9,141 nt of DNA, taken from contig CAYLLR010000025.1 in assembly GCA_964384965.1 (NCBI GenBank), forward strand, positions 1-9,141. Reading direction: 5' to 3'. Origin of the DNA: GW2011-AR1 sp964384965. Its GTDB lineage: Archaea; Nanobdellota; Nanobdellia; Pacearchaeales; GW2011-AR1. This document shows, piece after piece, positions 1 through 6,391 of this stretch (position 1 is the first letter of the stretch; the number at the start of each line of letters is the position of its first letter). The notes beneath the pieces were generated by a model, which searched no databases, had not been told where the DNA came from, and was given only the letters and a program-made list of their open reading frames with translations. The position numbers and the translations under genes were made by a program.

Positions 1-37
1 AAAAAACATAAACCCAAGGGTTCGAATCGGATTAATA

Positions 38-120
38 TGCGAGGGACAGGATTCGAACCTGCGTAAGGATAAACCACAAGAGCCTTAATCTTGCCCGTTT
101 GACCACTCCGGCACCCCCGC
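38..120 (-). tRNA. tRNA-Leu, anticodon AAG (by structure)
   Basis: Read on the minus strand this folds as a class II tRNA. The acceptor stem is GCGGGGG (120-114) with CCCTCGC (45-39), containing one G-U pair, and the discriminator base is A at 38. The D arm starts TGCCGGAGTGG. The anticodon stem is CAAGA/TCTTG around the 7-nt loop TTAAGGC (88-82). A 14-nt variable arm follows, then the T arm GCAGG-TTCGAAT-CCTGT. The long variable arm and discriminator A fit leucine. CCA is not encoded. In this fold positions 34-36 are AAG (86-84). That is unusual for an archaeon, where GAG is expected, and the loop resembles eukaryotic tRNA-Leu(AAG). The 5' end lies 2 nt from an assembly gap. A minus-strand T run (1-6) could end transcription. 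The tRNA call is solid; the anticodon depends on the local bases being correct. Confidence 0.9.
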
Positions 121-122
121 AC

Positions 123-222
123 NNNNNNNNNNNNNNNNNNNNNNNNNNNNNNNNNNNNNNNNNNNNNNNNNNNNNNNNNNNNNNNNNNNNNNNNNNNNNN
201 NNNNNNNNNNNNNNNNNNNNNN
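123..222. other. Assembly gap (100 N)
   Basis: Exactly 100 N, the conventional placeholder for a scaffold gap of unknown length. The base pairs on its left (107-122) are identical to the end of each 54-bp repeat unit on its right. The gap was therefore most likely caused by the tandem repeat collapsing during assembly, and the true number of units is unknown. Reading frames through the gap are meaningless. Confidence 0.97.
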
Positions 223-330
223 TATTTGGGTGATGGACGAACCAAAGGATATTGGTGACATCCGGCACCCCCGCACTATTTGGGTGATGGACGAACCAAA
301 GGATATTGGTGACATCCGGCACCCCCGCAC
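223..330. repeat. 54-bp tandem repeat, two units, with tRNA-Leu 5' end
   Basis: Two identical head-to-tail units occupy 223-276 and 277-330. The last 16 bp of each unit (261-276 and 315-330; TCCGGCACCCCCGCAC) also occur at 107-122, where they form the 5' end of the tRNA-Leu gene plus two upstream bases. Each unit is therefore 38 bp of non-tRNA sequence plus a 16-bp tRNA 5' fragment. The non-tRNA part has small inverted repeats, for example ACCAA/TTGGT with a 6-nt loop on the minus strand. There are no spacers, so this is not CRISPR. The array probably extends into the gap and may directly abut the tRNA. It occupies the region that should hold the tRNA promoter. Confidence 0.9.
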
Positions 331-377
331 TTTTGATGAATAATACACTAATAACAAAATTAATCTATATAAAAAGT

Positions 378-385
378 TTTATAAA
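378..385 (+). promoter_or_regulatory. TATA box of the 5S rRNA gene
   Basis: TTTATAAA begins 27 nt before the 5' base of the 5S terminal stem, the usual archaeal TATA position. A second AT-rich candidate (CTATATAAAA, 365-374) lies further upstream and would give a short 5' leader. Confidence 0.5.
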
Positions 386-404
386 CCAAAAAAATTTTCA
401 ATCT

Positions 405-522
405 TTGAAGACGGCCATAGTAGGTTGGAAACACCTGTTCTCATTCCGAACACAGAAGTTAAGCTTCCTACGTTACTGGCTTTAGTGTCCGACAAGATGC
501 GAAACCAATAAGCTGTCTTCAA
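405..522 (+). rRNA. 5S ribosomal RNA
   Basis: The 5S core is clear: GGCCATAG near the 5' end, GGAAACACC at 427-435, and CATTCCGAACACAGAAG followed by TTAAGC at 442-464, which nearly matches the universal loop B/C consensus. The ends were set from the terminal helix I: 405-415 (TTGAAGACGGC) pairs with 512-522 (GCTGTCTTCAA) over 11 positions with one G-U pair. The resulting length of about 118 nt is normal for 5S. It has its own TATA box and is followed by a T run. No 16S or 23S sequence adjoins it in this window, so it appears to be an unlinked 5S gene, as in several archaea. The gene is divergent from the tRNA-Leu. Confidence 0.95.
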
Positions 523-523
523 C

Positions 524-529
524 TTTTTT
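524..529 (+). terminator. Poly-T terminator after 5S rRNA
   Basis: A run of six T begins one base after the 5S terminal helix. Short T runs directly behind stable RNA genes are sufficient for archaeal RNA polymerase termination. Confidence 0.6.
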
Positions 530-581
530 AAATTGAACAACAATTAATTAAGAATTTTTTATAATTTTGTTAAAAAAATTT

Positions 582-695
582 TTAGGTATGTAAATGTTAT
601 GAGGGGAGAAGTCACGAATTTTTTTATCTGAGTTCCGAGTTGGATAATTTATCAGGGGATTATACAATCTAAATCCCTCTTAGGTATGAGATTTT
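582..695 (+). ncRNA. Candidate structured small RNA (unassigned)
   Basis: No reading frame of note exists here, but the region can fold. Hairpin 1 pairs 624-631 (TTATCTGA) with 640-647 (TTGGATAA), eight pairs including two wobbles, around an 8-nt loop. Hairpin 2 pairs 655-661 (GGGGATT) with 672-678 (AATCCCT), seven pairs including one wobble, around a 10-nt loop. A competing outer stem pairs 601-606 (GAGGGG) with 674-679 (TCCCTC). The structure is flanked by a 9-bp direct repeat TTAGGTATG (582-590 and 680-688). A possible TATA element (TTTTATAAT, about 556-564) lies upstream and T5 (691-695) downstream. It precedes the secF TATA box, so it is unlikely to be a secF leader. It is not a recognisable tRNA, C/D box or SRP RNA. 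AT-rich DNA folds easily, so this is tentative. Confidence 0.3.
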
Positions 696-716
696 TAAAA
701 AAGTTCATTTATTGAC

Positions 717-728
717 AAACTTTATATA
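717..728 (+). promoter_or_regulatory. secF promoter (BRE/TATA), leaderless
   Basis: AAAC followed by TTTATATA. The TTTA begins 29 nt before the secF ATG, which puts the predicted transcription start at or next to the start codon. The aglB promoter has the same AAACTTTA core at the same spacing. Confidence 0.65.
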
Positions 729-749
729 TCGAAAAAATTTCACGTTTAG

Positions 750-1646
750 ATGGAAGAACCAAAAATTCAAAGGAAAAATTGGCACGATAAAACTTATAAG
801 TTATTACTCCTAATTCCTATAATTCTTATTCTATTTTCATTAGTTTACATTATTATGGGGTATCAACAAACAGGGGATTTTTTCAAAAAAGATATCTCTC
901 TTACTGGGGGAACTTCCATTACGATTTACAAAAATATTCCAGCTAGTCAAATTGAAAAAGATTTAGGGGAAAAATTAACGGATTTAAATGTAAGGGAAAT
1001 TTATGATTTCGGAACAAATGAACAAAAAGCACTTGTTATAGAAACTACTCTTGGATGGGATGATTCAAAAAAAATTCTTGAAGATTATTTGGGTTTTGAA
1101 CTTGTTGAGGGAAAAAATTCGGATATAGAATTCACTGGATCTATTTTAAGTCAAAGTTTTTATAAGCAACTTTTAATCGCAATTCTGATTGCATTTTTAT
1201 TTATGGCAATTGTAGTTTTTATTATTTTCAAAACTTTTATTCCCTCGATTGCTGTGATAATTTCCGCTTTTGCGGATATTCTAATGACTCTTGCTTTTGT
1301 AGATTTGCTTGGAATGAAGATGTCTACGGCGGGAATCGTCGCTTTCCTTATGCTTATCGGTTATTCGGTGGATACGGATATTCTTCTAACAACGAGAATG
1401 CTAAAAAGGGATGAGGGAACCCTTAACCAAAGAATTTTTGGAGCTTTCAAAACCGGAACGACGATGACTCTTACCTCTTTCTTTGCAATTTTAGTGTCTC
1501 TTTTGGTTGTTCAATCTTTTTCAATTATTTTAACACAAATATTTACAATTCTCGTGATTGGCTTAGGGTTTGATTTATTAAATACTTGGGTTACAAATGT
1601 TTCAATTTTAAAAATGTATGTTGAACACAAGGAGGCTAAAAAATGA
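750..1646 (+). CDS. secF: Protein translocase subunit SecF
   Basis: SecF is the smaller half of SecDF, an RND-superfamily membrane complex. SecDF assists the SecYE channel by pulling or releasing exported proteins on the outer face of the membrane, driven in bacteria by ion flow. The 298 residues show a basic amino end, TM1 (about 17-37), an outer P1 domain with the LTGGTSITI motif (51-59), then five membrane segments (about 139-282). The family signatures are FTGSILSQSF (128-137) and GIVAFLMLIGYSVDTDIL (195-212), with acidic D208 and D210 in the fourth membrane segment. Length is normal. The ATG is supported by a TATA box 29 nt upstream, implying a leaderless message. The stop overlaps the secD start by 4 nt, so the two subunits are co-translated. 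secF before secD is the archaeal order. Confidence 0.95.
   Translation: MEEPKIQRKNWHDKTYKLLLLIPIILILFSLVYIIMGYQQTGDFFKKDISLTGGTSITIYKNIPASQIEKDLGEKLTDLNVREIYDFGTNEQKALVIETTLGWDDSKKILEDYLGFELVEGKNSDIEFTGSILSQSFYKQLLIAILIAFLFMAIVVFIIFKTFIPSIAVIISAFADILMTLAFVDLLGMKMSTAGIVAFLMLIGYSVDTDILLTTRMLKRDEGTLNQRIFGAFKTGTTMTLTSFFAILVSLLVVQSFSIILTQIFTILVIGLGFDLLNTWVTNVSILKMYVEHKEAKK
1631..1635 (+). promoter_or_regulatory. Ribosome-binding site of secD
   Basis: GGAGG ends 7 nt before the secD ATG, inside the secF coding end. It fixes the secD start and contrasts with the leaderless start of secF. Confidence 0.8.
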
Positions 1647-3166
1647 AACTTGGTTTTAAAATTTGGTTATTAATTATAAGTTTAATCTTTTCATTACTTT
1701 TTATATTCGGACTTCCTCCAAAATTTTTAAATTCAGGAGTTGTATTAACAAGTATAAATTCGAATTCAACTTTATTTGAGCAAGGATTAAGACAAGGACA
1801 AATTATTACTTCAATAAATCAAGAGAGAGTTAGTGATTTAAAATCATACAAAAAATTAGTTTCAGATAAATTTTCCAAGGGAGTGGAAACAAAGATAATT
1901 ATAGGTACGAGGAACGGAGAATACACATATTACGGGGATGGTTTCCCCGATTTAGGAGTAGGAGAAATTCCAAAATCTAATATAAAATTAGGGCTTGATT
2001 TGGCAGGAGGTTCAAGAGCCCTCATTAAAGCTCAAAATAGGTCTTTAAACGAAGGTGAAATCAAAGACTTAGTCGAGATAACTCAAAATAGATTAAATAC
2101 TTTCGGTCTAACCGATTTAAAAGTTTCTCCTGTAAGTGATCTTTCCGGGAATAATTTTATGTTAATTGAGATTGCAGGTGCAACACCAAAAGACCTGAAA
2201 GAATTGATTTCAAAACAAGGAAAGTTTGAGGCGAAAATAGGAAATATAACTGTCTTTGAAGGGGGAAAGAGAGACATTGCTTCCGTCGGAAGAGATGCTC
2301 AAAATGCACGAATTGAAGGATGTAACCCATCTAATGAGGGGGGATACATTTGTAGATTTTCTTTTTCAATAACCCTGAGTGCTGATGCAGCAGAAAAACA
2401 AGCAATGGTGACCAAAAATATTTCCGTAATTCCAAGTCCTCAAGGGAATTATCTTTCCGAAAAACTTGATTTGATTTTAGACGATCGTTTGGTTGATAGC
2501 CTTTCCATTAGTGAAGGTTTAAAGGGGAGAGTAACAACACAAATTTCAATTTCCGGTTCCGGGTCGGGAAAGGACGAAAAAGAAGCTTTAAAAGATTCGA
2601 GAGCACAGATGAAGAAACTTCAAACAATTTTGATGACCGGAAGTTTACCCTATAAATTAGAAATAGTTAAATTGGATACAATTTCTCCTTTATTAGGGGA
2701 AGAATTTACAAAATTCATTTTGATTGCAGGCCTTGTTGCAATTTTGAGTGTTTCAATAATAATTTTTGTGAGGTATAGAAATTGGAAATCTTCTCTTGCA
2801 TTGATAGCAATAACTTTTTCAGAAGTTATAATAATTCTCGGAATTGCTTCCTTTATAAAATGGAATCTGGATTTACCCTCTATTGCAGGGGTTTTGGCGA
2901 CAATAGGAACGGGAATAGATGACTTAATTGTTTTAATTGATGAAACAAGTACTGGAATAACCTTGAGCATCAAACGGAAGTTAAAGAGGGCCTTCAAAAT
3001 AATTCTTGGGGCATATTTTACTTCTTTAGTCTCGTTGCTTCCTCTAATGTGGGCTGGAGCAGGGTTATTAAAAGGGTTTGCAATAACAACAATCATTGGA
3101 ATTTCTGTAGGAGTTTTCATTACTCGTCCGGCGTTCGGAGAGATTCTCAAAAAGTTCAAGGAATAA
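1643..3166 (+). CDS. secD: Protein translocase subunit SecD, with N-terminal PDZ-like domain
   Basis: SecD is the larger partner of SecF in the SecDF translocation motor. The 507 residues show TM1 (about 7-24), then a PDZ-like segment (about 30-92; GLRQGQIITSINQERV at 48-63 is a typical PDZ turn). Next come the SecD signature LGLDLAGGS (116-124), a large outer P1 domain (about 125-350), and five C-terminal membrane segments with PLLGEEF (349-355), AGVLATIGTGIDDLIVLIDE (415-434) and ISVGVFITRPAFGEIL (487-502). Aspartates D426, D427 and D433 sit where the ion-conducting acidic residues of the family lie. The only cysteines, C227 and C237, are both in the outer domain. The gene overlaps secF by ATGA and has a strong GGAGG. 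A PDZ-like insert is absent from bacterial SecD; how common it is in archaeal SecD needs a database check. Confidence 0.93.
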   Translation: MKLGFKIWLLIISLIFSLLFIFGLPPKFLNSGVVLTSINSNSTLFEQGLRQGQIITSINQERVSDLKSYKKLVSDKFSKGVETKIIIGTRNGEYTYYGDGFPDLGVGEIPKSNIKLGLDLAGGSRALIKAQNRSLNEGEIKDLVEITQNRLNTFGLTDLKVSPVSDLSGNNFMLIEIAGATPKDLKELISKQGKFEAKIGNITVFEGGKRDIASVGRDAQNARIEGCNPSNEGGYICRFSFSITLSADAAEKQAMVTKNISVIPSPQGNYLSEKLDLILDDRLVDSLSISEGLKGRVTTQISISGSGSGKDEKEALKDSRAQMKKLQTILMTGSLPYKLEIVKLDTISPLLGEEFTKFILIAGLVAILSVSIIIFVRYRNWKSSLALIAITFSEVIIILGIASFIKWNLDLPSIAGVLATIGTGIDDLIVLIDETSTGITLSIKRKLKRAFKIILGAYFTSLVSLLPLMWAGAGLLKGFAITTIIGISVGVFITRPAFGEILKKFKE

Positions 3167-3200
3167 AAGCTTTTTTAAGGAAAGCTTAGGTTGTAAAAAA

Positions 3201-3656
3201 ATGTTACCAAAATTTCATATAGTTACAGGATTAATCTTTTCAATAATCCTCTATCTGCTCTTTCCCTCGCTAAATTTAGGGGAACTAATAGCAGTTTTCC
3301 TTGCAAGTTTTTTAATAGACTTTGATCATTATATTTATTATGTTATTAAAAAAAGAAATTTTAGTATAAAAAGGGCATATAATTGGTTTAAAGAAAAAGG
3401 TAAAAAATTTTCTAATATCCCTGGGAAAGAACGAAAAAAATACATTTTAACTCTTTCATTTTTTCATGGATTGGAATGGGTTATTTTGTTTTTTATTTTA
3501 GGTAAATTGTTTTATTCTATTTTTTATTTTGTAGCTATTGGTATGCTTTTTCATTTAATTTTTGATTGGATTAATTCTTTAACTGTTCTTAAGAGGTTTT
3601 TTAAATTTTCAATAATCTTTGATTATTTTTACAATAGAAATCTAAAAGAAGTTTAG
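3201..3656 (+). CDS. Small membrane protein, YdjM/DUF457-like predicted metal-dependent hydrolase
   Basis: A 151-residue protein, mostly hydrophobic, with about four membrane segments (about 8-24, 28-46, 86-100, 104-126). Polar residues sit at membrane borders in a pattern like the YdjM/DUF457 group of predicted membrane metal-dependent hydrolases: H6 near the start, D40-x-D42-H43 (DFDHY), H89 with E92 (FHGLE), and H118 with D122 (FHLIFD). A basic loop (about 50-81) lies between the halves. The substrate is unknown. It follows secD by 34 nt with no strong ribosome site, so it may be read with secFD or from a weak TATA-like element (TTTAAG, 3174-3179). Its place between secFD and aglB suggests an envelope or lipid-related role, which is inference. 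The family assignment is moderate, based on residue pattern rather than alignment. Confidence 0.7.
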   Translation: MLPKFHIVTGLIFSIILYLLFPSLNLGELIAVFLASFLIDFDHYIYYVIKKRNFSIKRAYNWFKEKGKKFSNIPGKERKKYILTLSFFHGLEWVILFFILGKLFYSIFYFVAIGMLFHLIFDWINSLTVLKRFFKFSIIFDYFYNRNLKEV

Positions 3657-3671
3657 GTTTTCTCGTTGAAT

Positions 3672-3684
3672 AAACTTTAAAAAA
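3672..3684 (+). promoter_or_regulatory. aglB promoter (BRE/TATA), leaderless
   Basis: AAAC followed by TTTAAAAAA. The TTTA begins exactly 29 nt before the aglB ATG, as at secF, again predicting a leaderless message. It gives aglB a start independent of the secFD run. Confidence 0.6.
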
Positions 3685-3704
3685 GAGATTTCCATCCTAA
3701 ACTA

Positions 3705-6350
3705 ATGGAAGACACAATTAAAATTAATTATGGAGAGGTTTTAAACAATTTAAAAAATTTTTTTTCTCAGAAAAAAGTTCAAAATATAATTGTAATTTTA
3801 TTGTTTTTAGCAACTCTCTTTGTCGGGGCATACATCAGACTACAACCAGTAATTAATGGAAACTTAATTGACCAAACAACAGGAGATTATACCCCTTTAG
3901 CCTTAGATCCTTATTATTTTCTAAGGGTGAGTGAAACAATTGTCGCAAACAATGGAACTTTGCCTGGATTTGATGATATGAGATATTCTGTTTTAGAGGT
4001 TCCTTGGACAAATGAACTAACTCCGAGGGCAACTGTTTTAATTTATAAGATAGCACAAATATTCAGCCCAAATGTATCATTAAATTTAGCAGATGTTTTA
4101 AATCCTGTTGTGTTTTTTGTATTGGGTTTGATAATCTTTTTTATCTTGTCTTGGGTGCTGTCAAAAAATAGGTGGGTAGCATTAGTAGCTTCAATATTAT
4201 TATCAATAGTTCCCCCATATCTCTATCGTACTTTAGCAGGATTTGCAGACCACGAAGCAATTGGGATGTTTGGATTTTTTCTTTCACTTTTATTTTTTTA
4301 TCTTGGAACTATTTATGTAAGTAAAAAAAACTCTACTTCTTTAAAATCTGGGTCAATAGGTCTAATTACTGGTTTGTTCACAATGTTTGCAATAGCCTCT
4401 TGGGGCGGTGGAGCAAAATTTTTGTTTATGATCTTGCCTCTTGCTTTTCTAATTAATTGGGTTTTAAAAGAAAAAAATTCTTCTTGGAAAGGGGTTTCAT
4501 TTTATGTTGCATTTATTTTTGGGACATTAATTTTTTCATTTCTCTTCGGAGACAATCCTTTTTCAGTTCTAAGAGGATATATGGTTTCCTCTTTTGGAAT
4601 TTTAACTTTAATAACTTTAGGTTATATAATTTCAGAAAAAATAATTTCAACTTTCAATAAAATTCCCAAAACAGTAAAAACTCATAAAGAATTTTTTTCA
4701 GTTTTATTTTTATTTCTTTTTGGAGGTTTTTTATATCAACTCTTTATTGGAAATTTTTTCCAGATGATTTTTGATTTAATTACGAAGGTTATTTATCCTT
4801 TTGGAACTGGAAGAGTTGGTTTAACAGTTGCAGAAAATAGACAACCCTACCTTTCAAATTGGATCTCTCAGATAGGACAAACAATTTTTTATTTGATGCT
4901 TTTTGGATTAGCTGTAGTCGGGGCAAAGATTTCTAAAGGAATTAAAAATAAAAAATTAAAACCTTTATTTTTCGGGTCTTTCTTGTTTTTTGTTTTTGGT
5001 ATTTTATTTTCAAGAATTTCTCCTGGTTCTATTTTTAATGGAGAAAATTTTATTTCAAAAGCATTTTTCTTTATTTCCTTCTTGGCCATTGTGACAATCT
5101 CTATTTATGTTTATAAAAAATCAGAATGGAAGATTGATACAAAATGGATCTTTATTGCATCTTGGATGCTCCCAATGATCTTAGCAGTGAGGAGTGCAGT
5201 AAGAGTCTTTTTTGCAATTGTTCCCTTTGTTTCTTTTATAGTTCCTTTGGCCCTACTTGAGTTAGGAAAATTTGCAAAAAGATCAAAAGATGATTTAATG
5301 AAATTTATTTCTTTTATACTATTGATTATCCTAATTATTGGATTAATTTTTTCTCTTAATGGTTTTTATAAAACAGTAAGTTCTCAAGCAAAATATCAAA
5401 CACCCTCTTATAATTCGGATTGGCAAAAAGCAATGTCTTGGGTGAGAAACAACACTGCAGAAGGAAGTTTGTTTTTGCATTGGTGGGATTATGGTTATTG
5501 GGTGCAAACGGGAGGAAAAAGACCAACAGTTACGGACGGAGGACATTTTAACGGGTATTGGGACCATCTAATAGGAAGGTATGTTTTAACAACTCCTTAT
5601 CCCGAAACAGCAAAAAGCTTTATGAAAGCACACAATGTTTCATATCTTTTGATAGATCCAACAGATATTGGAAAATATGGAGCATATTCTTCAATTGGAG
5701 ATAACCAAAATATTTCAGATAGGGCTTCATATCTTCCAACTTTTTTATCGAATCCAAAAGAAACACAGGAAACAAAAAATGGAACCACAAGAATTTATCG
5801 GGGAGGATTCGCCCTGGATTCGGATCTAATCTTAAATAGGGAAGGAAATAAAAAGCTCTTTTTACCTAGGGGAAAAACTGGGTTATTGGCTTTTATAATT
5901 GGAAAAAGTAGTCGGGCATACTCTCAACCCGTTGGAGTTTATGTTTATAATAATCGACAATATAAGGTTCCTATAAGATATCTTTATACACAGGATATGG
6001 GATTAATTGATTTTAAAAGAGGAATAAATGCCACAATTTATGTCTATCCAAGTGTTCAGAATCAGAGATTAAATTTTAATGGGGCGGCGATGTATTTATC
6101 TGAAAAAACAATGGATAGTCTTGTTGTTCAACTTTATCTTATGAAAGATCCAAAGAATCTTTATCCGGAATTGAAATTGGTTAAGGAACAAGGAGTTTAC
6201 CCTTTGAATTTTTATTATAATGGGTTTAGAGGTCCAATAAGAATTTGGGAAGTGAATACTTCTGCTATGACAGACATTATTGCAAGAGAAGAATTTCTAA
6301 AAAAATCCGGAGAGTATGGGGGTCTCGATGGTCTACAGTTTAAAAATTAG
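3705..6350 (+). CDS. aglB: Dolichyl-phosphooligosaccharide--protein glycotransferase (AglB/STT3)
   Basis: This is the single-subunit archaeal oligosaccharyltransferase. It moves a glycan from a dolichol-linked donor to Asn of N-x-S/T sequons on exported proteins, outside the membrane. The 881 residues are an N-terminal region of about 13 membrane segments (to about 553) and an outer C-terminal domain. Catalytic and binding motifs are complete: D68 in LDPYYFLR (first metal motif), D182-H-E184 (second), T374-V-A-E377 (the TIXE/SVSE motif of the long outer loop), the Arg-rich RSAVR (496-500), W593-W-D-Y-G597 (sequon binding) and the DK motif D654-I-G-K657 with I664. The length is normal for archaeal AglB. 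The outer domain itself carries several sequons (N582, N644, N669, N692, N775, N851). The start is supported by the TATA box 29 nt upstream. It sits between Sec subunits and glycan-synthesis genes, matching its role. Confidence 0.96.
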   Translation: MEDTIKINYGEVLNNLKNFFSQKKVQNIIVILLFLATLFVGAYIRLQPVINGNLIDQTTGDYTPLALDPYYFLRVSETIVANNGTLPGFDDMRYSVLEVPWTNELTPRATVLIYKIAQIFSPNVSLNLADVLNPVVFFVLGLIIFFILSWVLSKNRWVALVASILLSIVPPYLYRTLAGFADHEAIGMFGFFLSLLFFYLGTIYVSKKNSTSLKSGSIGLITGLFTMFAIASWGGGAKFLFMILPLAFLINWVLKEKNSSWKGVSFYVAFIFGTLIFSFLFGDNPFSVLRGYMVSSFGILTLITLGYIISEKIISTFNKIPKTVKTHKEFFSVLFLFLFGGFLYQLFIGNFFQMIFDLITKVIYPFGTGRVGLTVAENRQPYLSNWISQIGQTIFYLMLFGLAVVGAKISKGIKNKKLKPLFFGSFLFFVFGILFSRISPGSIFNGENFISKAFFFISFLAIVTISIYVYKKSEWKIDTKWIFIASWMLPMILAVRSAVRVFFAIVPFVSFIVPLALLELGKFAKRSKDDLMKFISFILLIILIIGLIFSLNGFYKTVSSQAKYQTPSYNSDWQKAMSWVRNNTAEGSLFLHWWDYGYWVQTGGKRPTVTDGGHFNGYWDHLIGRYVLTTPYPETAKSFMKAHNVSYLLIDPTDIGKYGAYSSIGDNQNISDRASYLPTFLSNPKETQETKNGTTRIYRGGFALDSDLILNREGNKKLFLPRGKTGLLAFIIGKSSRAYSQPVGVYVYNNRQYKVPIRYLYTQDMGLIDFKRGINATIYVYPSVQNQRLNFNGAAMYLSEKTMDSLVVQLYLMKDPKNLYPELKLVKEQGVYPLNFYYNGFRGPIRIWEVNTSAMTDIIAREEFLKKSGEYGGLDGLQFKN

Positions 6351-6361
6351 TCATATAAATT

Positions 6362-6370
6362 TTTAAAAAA
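6362..6370 (+). promoter_or_regulatory. Promoter of the epimerase run (TATA), with C/T tract
   Basis: TTTAAAAAA begins 30 nt before the epimerase ATG, predicting another leaderless or nearly leaderless start. A 16-base pyrimidine tract (6371-6386, T4-C6-T4 core) lies between this element and the ATG and may also act as the aglB terminator. A second TATA-like ATATAAAT is at 6353-6360. Confidence 0.5.
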
Positions 6371-6391
6371 CCTTTTCCCCCCTTTTATTAC

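Noticed and set aside
11..30. A second tRNA T-arm (GGGTTCGAATC on the plus strand)
   Set aside because: The flanking bases do not form a 5-bp T stem and no acceptor or anticodon arms are present. TTCGAA is a palindrome that imitates the T loop.
223..330. CRISPR array
   Set aside because: The units are perfect head-to-tail copies with no unique spacers and no cas gene nearby.
32..357. Minus-strand open frames across the tRNA, gap and 54-bp units, including a repeating 18-residue peptide
   Set aside because: The frames run through 100 N and through a tRNA gene. The 54-bp unit is a multiple of three and simply happens to lack stops in one frame. The AGVPEWSNG-like peptide is the well-known false translation of tRNA-Leu.
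590..640. C/D box guide RNA (TTATGAGG as box C, CTGA at 628-631 as box D)
   Set aside because: The box C match is poor, no internal C'/D' pair exists and the spacing is too short.
601..680. A tRNA closed by GAGGGG/TCCCTC
   Set aside because: The length is right, but there is no D arm, no TTC-type T loop and no anticodon stem.
587..720. Short ORFs before secF
   Set aside because: All ATG-started frames stop within about ten codons and none has a convincing start signal.
2650..3159. 169-codon minus-strand ORF opposite secD
   Set aside because: It lies entirely opposite a well-supported SecD membrane domain and its translation has no recognisable motif.
3167..3187. Hairpin AAGCTTT/AAAGCTT as a bacterial-type terminator after secD
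   Set aside because: The stem is AT-rich and weak and is not followed by a T run; it probably arises from the AAGCTT palindrome occurring twice.
4457..4660. Plus-strand ORF inside aglB in another frame
   Set aside because: It overlaps the continuous, motif-complete AglB frame, and its Phe/Asn-rich product reflects AT-rich composition.
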